Origin: CAVQEG01 sp963711465
GTDB lineage: Bacteria > Bacteroidota > Ignavibacteria > OLB7
Assembly: GCA_963711465.1 (NCBI GenBank)
Contig: CAVQEG010000003.1
Span: forward strand, 186,001-250,000
Length of the DNA stretch: 64,000 bases
Reading direction: 5' to 3'
The position numbers and the translations under genes are program-made. This document shows positions 49,244-57,079 of this stretch, one piece after another (the stretch's first letter is position 1; every line of letters starts with the position of its first letter). The notes under the pieces were generated by a model. It worked only from the letters and a program-made list of their open reading frames with translations. It was not told where the DNA came from and made no database searches.

Positions 49244-50916
49244 ATCAGACTGACGCTGCCTCCATGAGTATGAATCACCTGTACTTCGGCGACAACCTCG
49301 ACGTGCTTCGACGGTACATTAAAGACGAATCTGTCGACCTAGTATACCTCGACCCGCCGTTCAACTCGAAGCAGGACTACAACGTGCTGTTCAGCGAGAA
49401 GAGCGGGAAGCAGTCGGCGGCGCAGATCAAGGCATTTGAGGACACGTGGCACTGGGATCAACGGGCGGCGGAGATGTATCACGAGGTGATTACGAACGGC
49501 GGGAAAGTGGCTGATGCGCTACGTGCCTTCGAGATCGTCCTTGGCCAGAACGATATGCTGGCATACTTGTCGATGATGGCGCCACGGCTCGTCGAACTTC
49601 ACAGAGTGCTGAAGCCGACGGGTAGTCTGTATTTGCACTGTGATCCTACCGCAAGCCACTATCTCAAGATTTTACTCGATGCCGTATTTGGTGTTCAAGG
49701 ATTTGGGAGTGAGGTCGTCTGGAAGCGCAGCAGCGCTCACAGTGATACCAAGCAAGGACGGAAGCTGCACGGACACATTCACGACATAATTCTGTTCTAT
49801 CACAAGTCGGATGATTGGAGTTGGACACCGGTGTTCACGCCATATGATGAAGAATATATCGAGGCATTTTACACTGGCATTGAGGACGGTACGGGCCGCC
49901 GCTATACACTTAGCGATCTAACAGCTCGTAAGCCGGGTGGTGACGTTTCCTACGAGTTCCATGGGCGGAAACCATACAGTGGTCGGTATTGGGCATACTC
50001 GCGTGAGAATATGGAGCGCTTCTATGCGGAAGGACGGCTGCACTTTCCCAAAGGCGAAGGACCGCCCCGATATAAACGGTATCTGGATGAAATGCCGGGC
50101 GTCCCCATTCAAGACGTTTGGACGGACGTTCGGCCAATTGGTTCTCGAGCTGCTGAGCGTCTCGGATATCCCACCCAGAAGCCGGAAGCTCTTCTCGAAC
50201 GAATCATTTCCGCCAGTAGCCATGAAGGTGAGGTTGTGCTTGATCCGTTCTGCGGATGCGGTACATCGATCACTGTCGCTCAGAAGCTCAACCGTCGGTG
50301 GATCGGGATCGACATCACGCACTTAGCGATCTCGCTGATGAAGCATCGACTGAAGGACACCTTCGGTGAGGAGATTGAAAAGCAATACGACGTTCGAGGT
50401 GAACCTACCACCCTCGAGGGCGCCCGCGAGCTGGCCCAACTCGACCGCTACCAGTTTCAGTTCTGGGCCTTGGGGTTGGTCGGCGCCCGACCGACCGAGG
50501 AGAAGAAGGGTGCAGACAAGGGAATCGACGGCCGCCTCTACTTCCAGGATGAGGCCAAGGGGACGAAGCAGATCATCTTCGAAGTGAAGTCCGGCAAGGT
50601 CAACGCGAGCATCGTCCGCAGCCTCCGCGGCGTGATTGATCGCGAGGGCGCGCAGATCGGCGTGCTGCTCACGCTCGAGGAGCCGAGCGGGCCCATGCGG
50701 TCCGAGGCGGCGACCGCCGGATTCTACGACTCACCATATACCGGCGAATCGTATCCGCGACTCCAGATCCTGACAATCGAAGAACTGCTCAACGGGAGGA
50801 AGGTGGCGGCGCCCCACCTCCACCATTTCAGCACGACGTTCAAACGCGCAAGTCGCCAGCGATCGACGCCAACGGGTCACCAACTTGGCCTTGACGATAT
50901 TGGCTCCGAACATTGA
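49240..50916 (+). CDS. DNA adenine/cytosine-N4 methyltransferase fused to nuclease-like domain
   Basis: 558 residues. Residues 10-375: LYFGDNLDVLRRYIKDESVDLVYLDPPFNS gives motif IV D-P-P-F near the start, followed by PTGSLYLHCDPTASHYLKILLDAVFG and, late in the domain, VVLDPFCGCGTSITVAQKLNRRWIGIDI (motif I), a beta-class order. From about 385 a Mrr-like PD-(D/E)XK domain follows: GADKGIDGRLYF ... QIIFEVKSGKVNASIVRSLRGVID, with D and E-V-K. Composition becomes more GC-rich about 50,400, at the domain joint. It may modify and restrict, protecting the prophage. Confidence 0.85.
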   Translation: MNQTDAASMSMNHLYFGDNLDVLRRYIKDESVDLVYLDPPFNSKQDYNVLFSEKSGKQSAAQIKAFEDTWHWDQRAAEMYHEVITNGGKVADALRAFEIVLGQNDMLAYLSMMAPRLVELHRVLKPTGSLYLHCDPTASHYLKILLDAVFGVQGFGSEVVWKRSSAHSDTKQGRKLHGHIHDIILFYHKSDDWSWTPVFTPYDEEYIEAFYTGIEDGTGRRYTLSDLTARKPGGDVSYEFHGRKPYSGRYWAYSRENMERFYAEGRLHFPKGEGPPRYKRYLDEMPGVPIQDVWTDVRPIGSRAAERLGYPTQKPEALLERIISASSHEGEVVLDPFCGCGTSITVAQKLNRRWIGIDITHLAISLMKHRLKDTFGEEIEKQYDVRGEPTTLEGARELAQLDRYQFQFWALGLVGARPTEEKKGADKGIDGRLYFQDEAKGTKQIIFEVKSGKVNASIVRSLRGVIDREGAQIGVLLTLEEPSGPMRSEAATAGFYDSPYTGESYPRLQILTIEELLNGRKVAAPHLHHFSTTFKRASRQRSTPTGHQLGLDDIGSEH

Positions 50917-51054
50917 GCAACTAATTACTTCGATTTCGGAAAATCAAATGGAAACGGACTCCCACGCCATCGACGGTACGCTCACTGTCTGGACTGATGG
51001 CACTGCCTGATTGTCGATCATTCCGAAGCAACACCAATCAAACGGGGCATAATT

Positions 51055-51465
51055 ATGGACGACGAAGAGATGCGAAATGCGGTGATCGCATGGATCCTGA
51101 ACTGGATGGTTACGCATCCAGAACAGGAGGAGACGTTCTATACGGCACTTGACAACGCCAACGCATTGATAGCCGGGAACGGACGATTTAATCTTGCTGA
51201 CGGGACAATTGAACTCCAGCGACGGCTCGGAGTCACAAATCAGTTCCACCGGGTTGAGGTTAATTCCGAGGCTAACCCCGAGCGTCAGGAGTCCACACGA
51301 CAGGCTCTAGACCTTTTACCTAGGGCGCAGGAAGCCATCGCGGACTTGGCTCGTGACCTTTTCAGGGAATTCCCGCGAGCGGTGGTTCTCTTCAACCCAC
51401 GGATTGTCGATGGCAGTGGCAGGGTCGCGACCACCCCAGTACCGATCGTCTTGATCAGACCGTAG
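51055..51465 (+). CDS. Uncharacterised protein
   Basis: 136 residues: acidic helix at the start (MDDEEMRNAVIAWILNWMVTHPEQ), middle AIADLARDLFREFPRAVVLF and a beta end. Lower GC than neighbours. Not recognised. Next to the methyltransferase-nuclease, so a possible accessory. Confidence 0.5.
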   Translation: MDDEEMRNAVIAWILNWMVTHPEQEETFYTALDNANALIAGNGRFNLADGTIELQRRLGVTNQFHRVEVNSEANPERQESTRQALDLLPRAQEAIADLARDLFREFPRAVVLFNPRIVDGSGRVATTPVPIVLIRP

Positions 51466-51544
51466 TCTCTCCACACCGTCAATCGTCGCTTCACGCAACC
51501 TGTTGACCGCGGCCATTGAAATTCCATCAACTGGGACTTTCACC

Positions 51545-52225
51545 ATGCATGAGATTGGAACGAAACAGCGGAGCACCTTCGGGAAGTTCCTCAAGTGGGC
51601 TGCTATACTTGGCGGAGGATTCATCCTCCTCCTGATTGTGATCGGAGGGATCGTCGGTTCGCATACCAAACCCGCGACGGGAGTCGCTCAGGATACTGCT
51701 TCATCGACGCCGGCGGAGCAAGCCGTCGACTCTGCCACAGAGGACGTTGGCGTCGATGCGTCGGTCTCGGCAACTGAAGGCACCAAACGGGAACCCGAAC
51801 ATACCTCCGAACCGGTTACGCCAGCGGGACTCGGCGTTTCACGTCATCACATCATGTCAACGATGGGTGATTTGTATTCATTTGAGAAAGGGAAGGACTT
51901 GGACGGTAAGGAAAACTACGTTGCGACGGGAGCGACAACGATGATTCAGATCGTCGGCCCGGCAGACGATGTCACCACCGCATCGGTTACTGGGCTGTTC
52001 GACAACGACCAATCAAGAACTACAGGCACGATGGCTGTGGTACTGACATTCGTCTCGGCATTCGGCGATGACGGTATCGGTAACTGGCTGCAGGGTGAAA
52101 TCGGTAAGGCCGGAGTCGGTAAACAGGTCGACGATGAAGAGGTAATTGGTAGGCATTCCTATCGCTTTCAGCTCTTTGCGATCGGACAGACGCCTACGCT
52201 CACACTGTCAGTTCACCCGCTCTAG
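51545..52225 (+). CDS. Membrane-anchored protein with extracytoplasmic domain
   Basis: 226 residues from ATG 51545 (CTTTCACC leader). One transmembrane segment at residues 18-40 (AAILGGGFILLLIVIGGIVG), a Thr/Ser/Glu linker, then a soluble domain from 95 (GVSRHHIMSTMGDLYSFEKGKDLDGKENY). The start at 51503 would add 14 residues. Unknown function; a moron gene is likely. Confidence 0.55.
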   Translation: MHEIGTKQRSTFGKFLKWAAILGGGFILLLIVIGGIVGSHTKPATGVAQDTASSTPAEQAVDSATEDVGVDASVSATEGTKREPEHTSEPVTPAGLGVSRHHIMSTMGDLYSFEKGKDLDGKENYVATGATTMIQIVGPADDVTTASVTGLFDNDQSRTTGTMAVVLTFVSAFGDDGIGNWLQGEIGKAGVGKQVDDEEVIGRHSYRFQLFAIGQTPTLTLSVHPL

Positions 52226-52237
52226 ATATCCACTGGT

Positions 52238-52645
52238 ATGAACGCAAACGACATCGAACTACTCGACGCACCGGAAATGCTTCGAATGCTACTGTCCGGT
52301 CCATGTGGCGGCGACAATTCGATTTCAAAGGGGGTGCCGCCGACGCTCGGCGACGAGATCTATGGCAAAGGCCAGCGCCTGCCCTACGCCGGACGCATCA
52401 TCTCCGACGCCTTCCCGCAGGACTTCAGTCCCGAGGACATCATCCTCTTCAACGGCGCGTTCGACGACCTTGTCGAGGGCGAGGTGTACCTGCTCCGGGA
52501 TCTCCGGTTGCGCGTGCTGCGCGATGGCTACTTCCAGCGTGGCGACGGCACCGAGCGCGTGCCGGTCGAAGACGTACCGATCGACGATGTGTGCGCCGTC
52601 GTCGTCGCGAGCATTGCCCGCAGTCCTGAGACCTTCTTTCTGTAA
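52238..52645 (+). CDS. Uncharacterised protein, possibly S24-like beta fold
   Basis: 135 residues: RIISDAFPQDFSPEDIILFNGAFDDLVEGEVYLLRDLRLRVLRDG and DDVCAVVVASIARS. The order of beta strands resembles the S24-like protein at 48344, without catalytic residues. Separated by 13 bases from the membrane protein and followed by a strong terminator before the integrase. Function unknown. Confidence 0.4.
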   Translation: MNANDIELLDAPEMLRMLLSGPCGGDNSISKGVPPTLGDEIYGKGQRLPYAGRIISDAFPQDFSPEDIILFNGAFDDLVEGEVYLLRDLRLRVLRDGYFQRGDGTERVPVEDVPIDDVCAVVVASIARSPETFFL

Positions 52646-52666
52646 ATGCTTCGCTCTCGAAATGCG

Positions 52667-52699
52667 AGCGGGAGCCCCTCCGGATGATGGGCTCCCGCT
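52667..52699 (+). terminator. Terminator-like hairpin
   Basis: AGCGGGAGCCC and GGGCTCCCGCT arms of 11 bases and an 11-base loop. It is followed by only a short T-poor tail, so it may work in both directions or as a processing stop. Confidence 0.7.
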
Positions 52700-52771
52700 G
52701 CTGTAGCTATCGGCTGGCTCCCTCCCTACACGGACCAGCCGCGTCCTAATCACACCGGTGAATCTACGACC

Positions 52772-53953
52772 ATGGCACGGCGTCGGCAAACCGACAATCC
52801 GAACATCTGGCCGCTGACGGAGCACGTGAACGGCTATATCTTCGACCGCAATGGCGTGGCGACGATTCGGTTCGCGGATCATTACAAGAGCACGGGGATG
52901 CCGTTCGACAGGCGAAACCGTCGGCGTGCAATCGCGATGGGCAACCGGTGGGTCTGGGATCTGAAGGAGCGGCAGTCGGGGATCGCGAGCGTTGAACCTC
53001 CGCAGCCGGTTTCCGTGCACGAGGCCATCGCCGAATTCAAGGTCGCCAAACTGCAGCGCGCACCCGCCCAGTCGTCAAAAGAGTACGATCAGATGTGGGC
53101 GGCGTGGTTTCCGACGAACATAGTCCTGGGCGACGACCTGTTGTTGCGGCATCTGGTCGTGATGCTTCCGAAGCTCGAGAAGCGGTACCACCCGAACACG
53201 CTGGTGCGGCACACCGACAAGCTGACGAAGTTCCTGGACTACTGTATCGGCCGGAGATGGCTGACGGTCAACCCCTTCACCCATCACCTCGTCGATCCGC
53301 CGACGCGCCAGCGGAAATCGGAGACGCGAATCTACACGTCGTCGGAACTGGCAGACATTCAGGCGTACTTCGCCGACCGTGTCGAGAAGGAGCGGGCGTT
53401 GATCGATCCGCGGAATCGGAACGCGCAGCAGTACGTCCTCCTCTGGCCGTTCCTCCGCCTCTCGTTCCTTCGAATCGGTGAGGCGCTGAGCCTGCGGTGG
53501 GCCGAGGACGTGACGGACCACCGGAGCCAGAACTACATCGCAGACAGCGAGATCGTCATCAACACGTCGAAGACGTCGAAGCGGCGGTCGTTCCCCTACC
53601 GCCAGTTTCCGGAGCTTGTCGAGGTGATCGACCAGCTGCGCACGTATCGGGAGGTGAATCGCGGCTACGTCTTCAAGTGGCGGAACAGTCAAACGCCGGC
53701 GAAGGCTCTCGGCCGCGCACTCGAGGCGAAGGGCATCGAGAAGCCGAAGCGTCCGGTGCATACATTCCGTGCGACTGGCGAGGAGCAGATGCGGGCGGCC
53801 GGCCATTCAGAGGCGATCATCGCGCAGCTGGCCGGGCACTCGCTGCCCGTGTTCGAACGCGACTATAGCGTGGCACAGAAGGCGGAGACGCTGGCGGCGA
53901 AGCTCCAGCGGGAGCGCCGCTCAATCGATGGCGCCGGACCCAAGATTGAGTAG
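52772..53953 (+). CDS. int: Tyrosine site-specific integrase
   Basis: 393 residues. N-terminal DNA-binding part (NIWPLTEHVNGYIFDRNGVATIRFAD), core-binding (HPNTLVRHTDKLTKFLDYC) and C-terminal catalytic domain: RLSFLRIGEALSLRWAEDV (catalytic Arg), KTSKRRSFPY (Lys), HTFRATG (His-x-x-Arg), GHSLPVFERDYSV (Gly-His and nucleophile Tyr). It integrates and excises the element. It faces right, with a tRNA gene 180 bases downstream. Confidence 0.95.
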   Translation: MARRRQTDNPNIWPLTEHVNGYIFDRNGVATIRFADHYKSTGMPFDRRNRRRAIAMGNRWVWDLKERQSGIASVEPPQPVSVHEAIAEFKVAKLQRAPAQSSKEYDQMWAAWFPTNIVLGDDLLLRHLVVMLPKLEKRYHPNTLVRHTDKLTKFLDYCIGRRWLTVNPFTHHLVDPPTRQRKSETRIYTSSELADIQAYFADRVEKERALIDPRNRNAQQYVLLWPFLRLSFLRIGEALSLRWAEDVTDHRSQNYIADSEIVINTSKTSKRRSFPYRQFPELVEVIDQLRTYREVNRGYVFKWRNSQTPAKALGRALEAKGIEKPKRPVHTFRATGEEQMRAAGHSEAIIAQLAGHSLPVFERDYSVAQKAETLAAKLQRERRSIDGAGPKIE

Positions 53954-54085
53954 GTCAACCGTGTTTCCGCTCGAAAAAATCCATTTGTGTTTCACGTAGT
54001 GCCGTTCGTAGCTTCGAGAGCGACGATTGTCCACACGCAGACCTCATACCGCAAGATCTCGTATCGTCAGCATGAGAAACAAAAA

Positions 54086-54115
54086 GGGCGTCAAGAGTGA
54101 CAGCTCTTGACGCCC
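54086..54115 (+). terminator. Terminator-like hairpin after integrase
   Basis: Perfect arms GGGCGTCAAGAG and CTCTTGACGCCC around TGACAG, just before the tRNA. AAACAAAAA precedes it on the plus strand, so on the minus strand it is followed by TTTTTGTTT, making it a good leftward terminator. Confidence 0.75.
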
Positions 54116-54134
54116 CGTGTTCTCATGCGAGCGG

Positions 54135-54207
54135 CGCCCGTAGCACAATGGATAGTGCACCTTTTTCGCGAAGAGGCGGCTCCGGGTTCGAGTCCCGGCG
54201 GGCGCGC
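54135..54207 (+). tRNA. tRNA with Arg-like body, anticodon loop reads CGC
   Basis: Cloverleaf: acceptor GCGCCCG/CGGGCGC, D-arm GCAC/GTGC with AATGGATA loop, anticodon stem CCTTT/AGAGG, loop TTCGCGA, T-arm CCGGG TTCGAGT CCCGG. The body resembles bacterial tRNA-Arg. The loop by normal spacing gives CGC (Ala GCG). No encoded CCA. Its own terminator follows at 54212. It lies next to int, so it may be the integration target. Confidence 0.8.
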
Positions 54208-54211
54208 ACGG

Positions 54212-54244
54212 GGGTCTGGCAACGGCAATGCCAGGCCCCTTTTC
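54212..54244 (+). terminator. tRNA terminator
   Basis: GGGGTCTGGCA and TGCCAGGCCCC arms with a short loop, followed by TTTT on the plus strand. Confidence 0.85.
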
Positions 54245-54367
54245 GCTGTGAGATCTTCTACGTCAAACGACGTGGCGGAGGAAAAATTTTCGACCGGAAC
54301 TGGCGGCGGTAGCTTGCCGACCAGCGGGCGCCGCAAGCAGATTCGAACAACAGGCTAACGCTGTTGC

Positions 54368-54383
54368 ATGTAGCATACTACAT
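54368..54383. repeat. Inverted repeat, possible integrase or repressor site
   Basis: ATGTAG, CATA, CTACAT: perfect six-base arms within the AT-rich stretch after the tRNA. Could be an operator or an integrase arm site. Confidence 0.45.
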
Positions 54384-54628
54384 TGTGTGCGACGAACAGT
54401 GCAAATGTATGTTTGCGGTAGTTATGCGTCAAGACTGCGACACAAGTGCGGCGCCACATTTGTTGAACGGCTTACGCAGTGCTTGGCGTAGTGCATGGTC
54501 AACCAGGGCACACGAAATTTGCCAATTCTGCGCGAATTGCGCGATTATTCACCCCTTCACCACATACGCCAACAATGATGAACGCGCGAGTATGCACTGA
54601 AGATTTTACAACTTTGTTCGCGTGTCGC

Positions 54629-54889
54629 CTATGGGCTCTGCCTTGACTGCTGCCCGAACAGGTATCCCAGGATGGCCATGATCGGGGCGGTGAACAGCTG
54701 AAAGATGCTGTAGACCTTGTCGCCGGCCTCGAGCACGTTGACCCCCCAGTACAGAGGCACGATCATCGCCAGCGCGATGACGGCCGGCACAATCAGGAAC
54801 CACCGCATGAAGAGGAACGCCAGCGAATTCTTCGCCGTCTCTCCCTTTCCGAGATCGGGGATGGCTATCCCCTGTTGCTCAGTCTGCAT
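54629..54889 (-). CDS. Holin-like two-span membrane protein
   Basis: 86 residues: hydrophobic segments FLFMRWFLIVPAVIALAMIVPLYW and IFQLFTAPIMAILGYLFGQ, short acidic N-terminus, polar C-terminus. Downstream of a papain-like lysin gene; holin is the best guess. The leader ACCATCACCAACCGACA matches the CA-rich pattern of the phage genes. Confidence 0.55.
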   Translation of the reverse strand: MQTEQQGIAIPDLGKGETAKNSLAFLFMRWFLIVPAVIALAMIVPLYWGVNVLEAGDKVYSIFQLFTAPIMAILGYLFGQQSRQSP

Positions 54890-54925
54890 TGTCGGTTGGT
54901 GATGGTGAATTGAAGCACCGCGTCG

Positions 54926-55579
54926 TCACGCGGCCATTGCGTACCGCCGGCGGAAGTCTTCCGGCGCGTTGTCCCACTCGTAGATCACTTCACACCTCGA
55001 GTGCGCGGTGAGGACCGTCACCACGTCGCCCGAGTGGAAGTTGTTGCCGTCCCACTCGCTGAGGATCGCCAGCATCTCCTCGTCGCCGGCGATAGTGGCC
55101 AACGCATGGAGGTAAATGTAGACGACCTCCGAGCACACGCGGCCGCGGGGGAACCACTGGTTCCACTTCCTGGGATCCGCCGGCTTGCCGGCGAGTTTCG
55201 GGATCCAGCCTAACCACCGCCGTACCCAGCCGATCGTCCAGAACCATCGACGCACGAAATACAGCAGCTGCAGAAATCCGTAGTCCTCGTCCGAGCACGT
55301 GCGATGCGTCTCGACGAGAGCCGCAGTTCGATCGTCGTCGGTTCCGATGTCAACGCGCCAGAGCCATACGTCCTGCAGTGGATCTTCGCGTCGGTAGCTG
55401 GTCGGCCGCATGCCGACGGCCAGCACCGCCTCGTACTCCGATGGATCGCCGGGCAGGATCTCGCCGGCGAACACGCTCGAGTGCGTGTATCGCATGCGCG
55501 TGAAAAACTGCTGAGCGCGGCTGAACCAGTTGCCGGCGCGCGAACAGTAGGAGACCACGTCTCCGACGCGTGCTTCCAT
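54926..55579 (-). CDS. Permuted papain/NlpC-like lysin
   Basis: 217 residues. GDVVSYCSRAGNWFSRAQQFFTRMRYTHSSVFAGE begins with a Gly-Asp-x-V pattern and His in YTHSS; VCSEVVYIYLH (conserved Cys) comes later, as in circularly permuted NlpC/P60 (YiiX/YaeF-like) proteins. DVWLWRVD and WNQWFPRGRVCSE are typical for the family. Could be a second lysin. CACCACAACCGAGAGACGATC leader. Immediately downstream of cas6e. Confidence 0.65.
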   Translation of the reverse strand: MEARVGDVVSYCSRAGNWFSRAQQFFTRMRYTHSSVFAGEILPGDPSEYEAVLAVGMRPTSYRREDPLQDVWLWRVDIGTDDDRTAALVETHRTCSDEDYGFLQLLYFVRRWFWTIGWVRRWLGWIPKLAGKPADPRKWNQWFPRGRVCSEVVYIYLHALATIAGDEEMLAILSEWDGNNFHSGDVVTVLTAHSRCEVIYEWDNAPEDFRRRYAMAA

Positions 55580-55626
55580 GATCGTCTCTCGGTTGTGGTG
55601 GTAGTCGCGTGCTACGCGAGCTCCAG

Positions 55627-56190
55627 CTAGAGCAGTCCGAAGCCGAAGGCCTTCGCCGGCCCGATGCCGTTGTTGGCGGCGTGCGTGAATCGCTGGACGT
55701 CGTCGACCGTCAGTCGGCCGCGAAACCACACAGCCTTGTGCGGAATGCCGGCCTTGGTCGTCGGCTGCGGATCTCGGACAACGGTAAAGGTACGAACGAC
55801 CATGCTGTCGACGTGAAATCCATGGTCCGCGGCCTTGCGCTCGAACCATACGCGTTGCGCACGTTCGCCGGCGAGCCCGAATCGCTTGCGGTCGCGGCAG
55901 ACCGTGGGATTCGCGGCGAGCGCGAACCGCCAGCGCTGCCCGGCAAAGAACTGACGGACGACGGCATTTGGGCCGTCGACATCGTCGAGGTACGACGGGT
56001 CGAGCGCCTCGATCCGCGGCGGCTTGCGAGTCTGCAGAAGGACCATGAGGAATGTCCGGTCCACAGCGAACAACGGCCTGTCATCTGCCTGCACGATGCG
56101 CGACAGCGTCTGGTGCATTGCGTACGGCGACTGCATATCGCGCACGGCCCCGTAATTCGCCGGGTTCAGCAGGAGTGTCGTCTGGTACAT
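55627..56190 (-). CDS. cas6e: Cas6e-like CRISPR RNA endonuclease
   Basis: 187 residues. Starts MYQTTLLLNPANYGAVRDMQ and continues SPYAMHQTLSRIV; Tyr23 and His26 fall at the positions of the catalytic pair of known Cas6e (Cse3) enzymes. WRFALAANPTVCRDRKRFGL is the conserved middle motif, and the end GIGPAKAFGFGLL is almost the same as the E. coli GIGPAKSMGCGLL glycine-rich loop. Cas6e trims crRNA precursors in type I-E systems; it is not expected in type IV-B. Follows cysH after a small overlapping ORF. Confidence 0.9.
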   Translation of the reverse strand: MYQTTLLLNPANYGAVRDMQSPYAMHQTLSRIVQADDRPLFAVDRTFLMVLLQTRKPPRIEALDPSYLDDVDGPNAVVRQFFAGQRWRFALAANPTVCRDRKRFGLAGERAQRVWFERKAADHGFHVDSMVVRTFTVVRDPQPTTKAGIPHKAVWFRGRLTVDDVQRFTHAANNGIGPAKAFGFGLL

Positions 56191-56303
56191 GGTGCATAGA
56201 TTTTCGTGGCAGTGATGGCAGTACAGCCACCGAGTTCAGCCCGCAGCAATCGGACCTCGGAGTCGATCGTTCGCGTCACGAACAGTAGGCAGCTTTCGGT
56301 CAT
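56166..56303 (-). CDS. Small ORF linking cysH and cas6e
   Basis: 45 codons (MTESCLLFVTRTIDSEVRLL ... YAPCTRRHSC). Its ATG makes an ATGA overlap with the cysH stop, and its 3' end overlaps the cas6e start. Too short to be a Cas11. It may be a translational coupler, or a real small protein. Confidence 0.35.
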   Translation of the reverse strand: MTESCLLFVTRTIDSEVRLLRAELGGCTAITATKIYAPCTRRHSC

Positions 56304-57079
56304 TGGTCGTCTCCGGGATAGAGCATCGGGAGTGCGAGATCCGGATCGAGGGAAATCAGTCGGTAGTACGCGTCGGGATTCCGCCTTCGCAGCTTCGCAA
56401 GCGTTCCCTCGCGATCCGTCTCTGTCAGTCGGAGTGTCGTGCGCTCGCTCGTGCCGTCACCGTGGTCATACGCGGCCAGCACCGGAATTCCGTGGAACAC
56501 CAACTGCGCCCAGACGTCGCGCTCCGTCCACTTCTCCATGGGACAGACGCGGCGGGCACCCGGCACACCGGCCTTGCTGCCCTCGGCATACGTGTAGATC
56601 GGCCAGCGTGCATCATCCCTGCACCAGGCATGGGACAACGCGCGATGGCGGGATTCCGCACTCCGTGTGCCGACGAACACAGCATCGTGATTCGAATCGT
56701 GTTCGATCAGCGCCTTGCGCATCGTGCCGCCGGGGCCCTCGGTCGGCAGCAACGGGCGGCCGTCGTCCGCCATGCGGTATACCACCTCCCGGAAGTCGAG
56801 TGCCGGAAACTTCGTCGTCCACCACGCTATCAGCAGATCGAGTTCCGGGTGCAGGATCCTCGTCTCACCGCACACCGCCATCCGCACCTGCACGTCTGGC
56901 CTCTGCTCGAGCACCAGCCAGAGCATGGCCGATGAATCCTTGCCGGCCGAGAACGCGACATACGGTCGCGAGCTGAGCGACAGCGCACGGGCGATCGTCT
57001 CCCGCGTTTGGCGTCCACGCTCGTTGAATCGTCGGGTGGTTGCATGCGCCAGGAATTCGGCGCGCTCGAGCTGCGTCAT
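56300..57079 (-). CDS. cysH: CysH-like PP-loop protein of type IV CRISPR locus
   Basis: 259 residues from the ATGA-coupled start at 57079. PYVAFSAGKDSSAMLWLVLEQ is the PP-loop (S-x-G-K-D-S) of PAPS reductase/ATP pyrophosphatase enzymes; NHDAVFVGTRSAESRHRALSH and CPMEKWTERDVWAQLVFHGIPV follow as in CysH. Type IV-B loci carry an accessory of this family with unknown role. The location, overlapped with csf3, indicates a CRISPR-associated copy rather than a sulfur-assimilation gene. Confidence 0.88.
   Translation of the reverse strand: MTQLERAEFLAHATTRRFNERGRQTRETIARALSLSSRPYVAFSAGKDSSAMLWLVLEQRPDVQVRMAVCGETRILHPELDLLIAWWTTKFPALDFREVVYRMADDGRPLLPTEGPGGTMRKALIEHDSNHDAVFVGTRSAESRHRALSHAWCRDDARWPIYTYAEGSKAGVPGARRVCPMEKWTERDVWAQLVFHGIPVLAAYDHGDGTSERTTLRLTETDREGTLAKLRRRNPDAYYRLISLDPDLALPMLYPGDDQ

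Larger units (their letters stand above)
53954..54628. other. Region between integrase and right-hand arm: tRNA, terminators, candidate att
   Basis: 675 bases without a convincing protein gene. It contains a hairpin (54086), a tRNA (54135-54207), a terminator (54212) and an AT-richer stretch from 54340 to 54610 with short inverted repeats. This is the likeliest place in the window for an attachment site. No CRISPR repeats are seen. Confidence 0.6.

Noticed and set aside
56300..57079. CysH as a sulfate-assimilation or QueC gene
   Set aside because: There are no sulfur or queuosine genes adjacent, the gene overlaps csf3, and the sequence lacks the QueC zinc cysteines. It fits the type IV-associated family.
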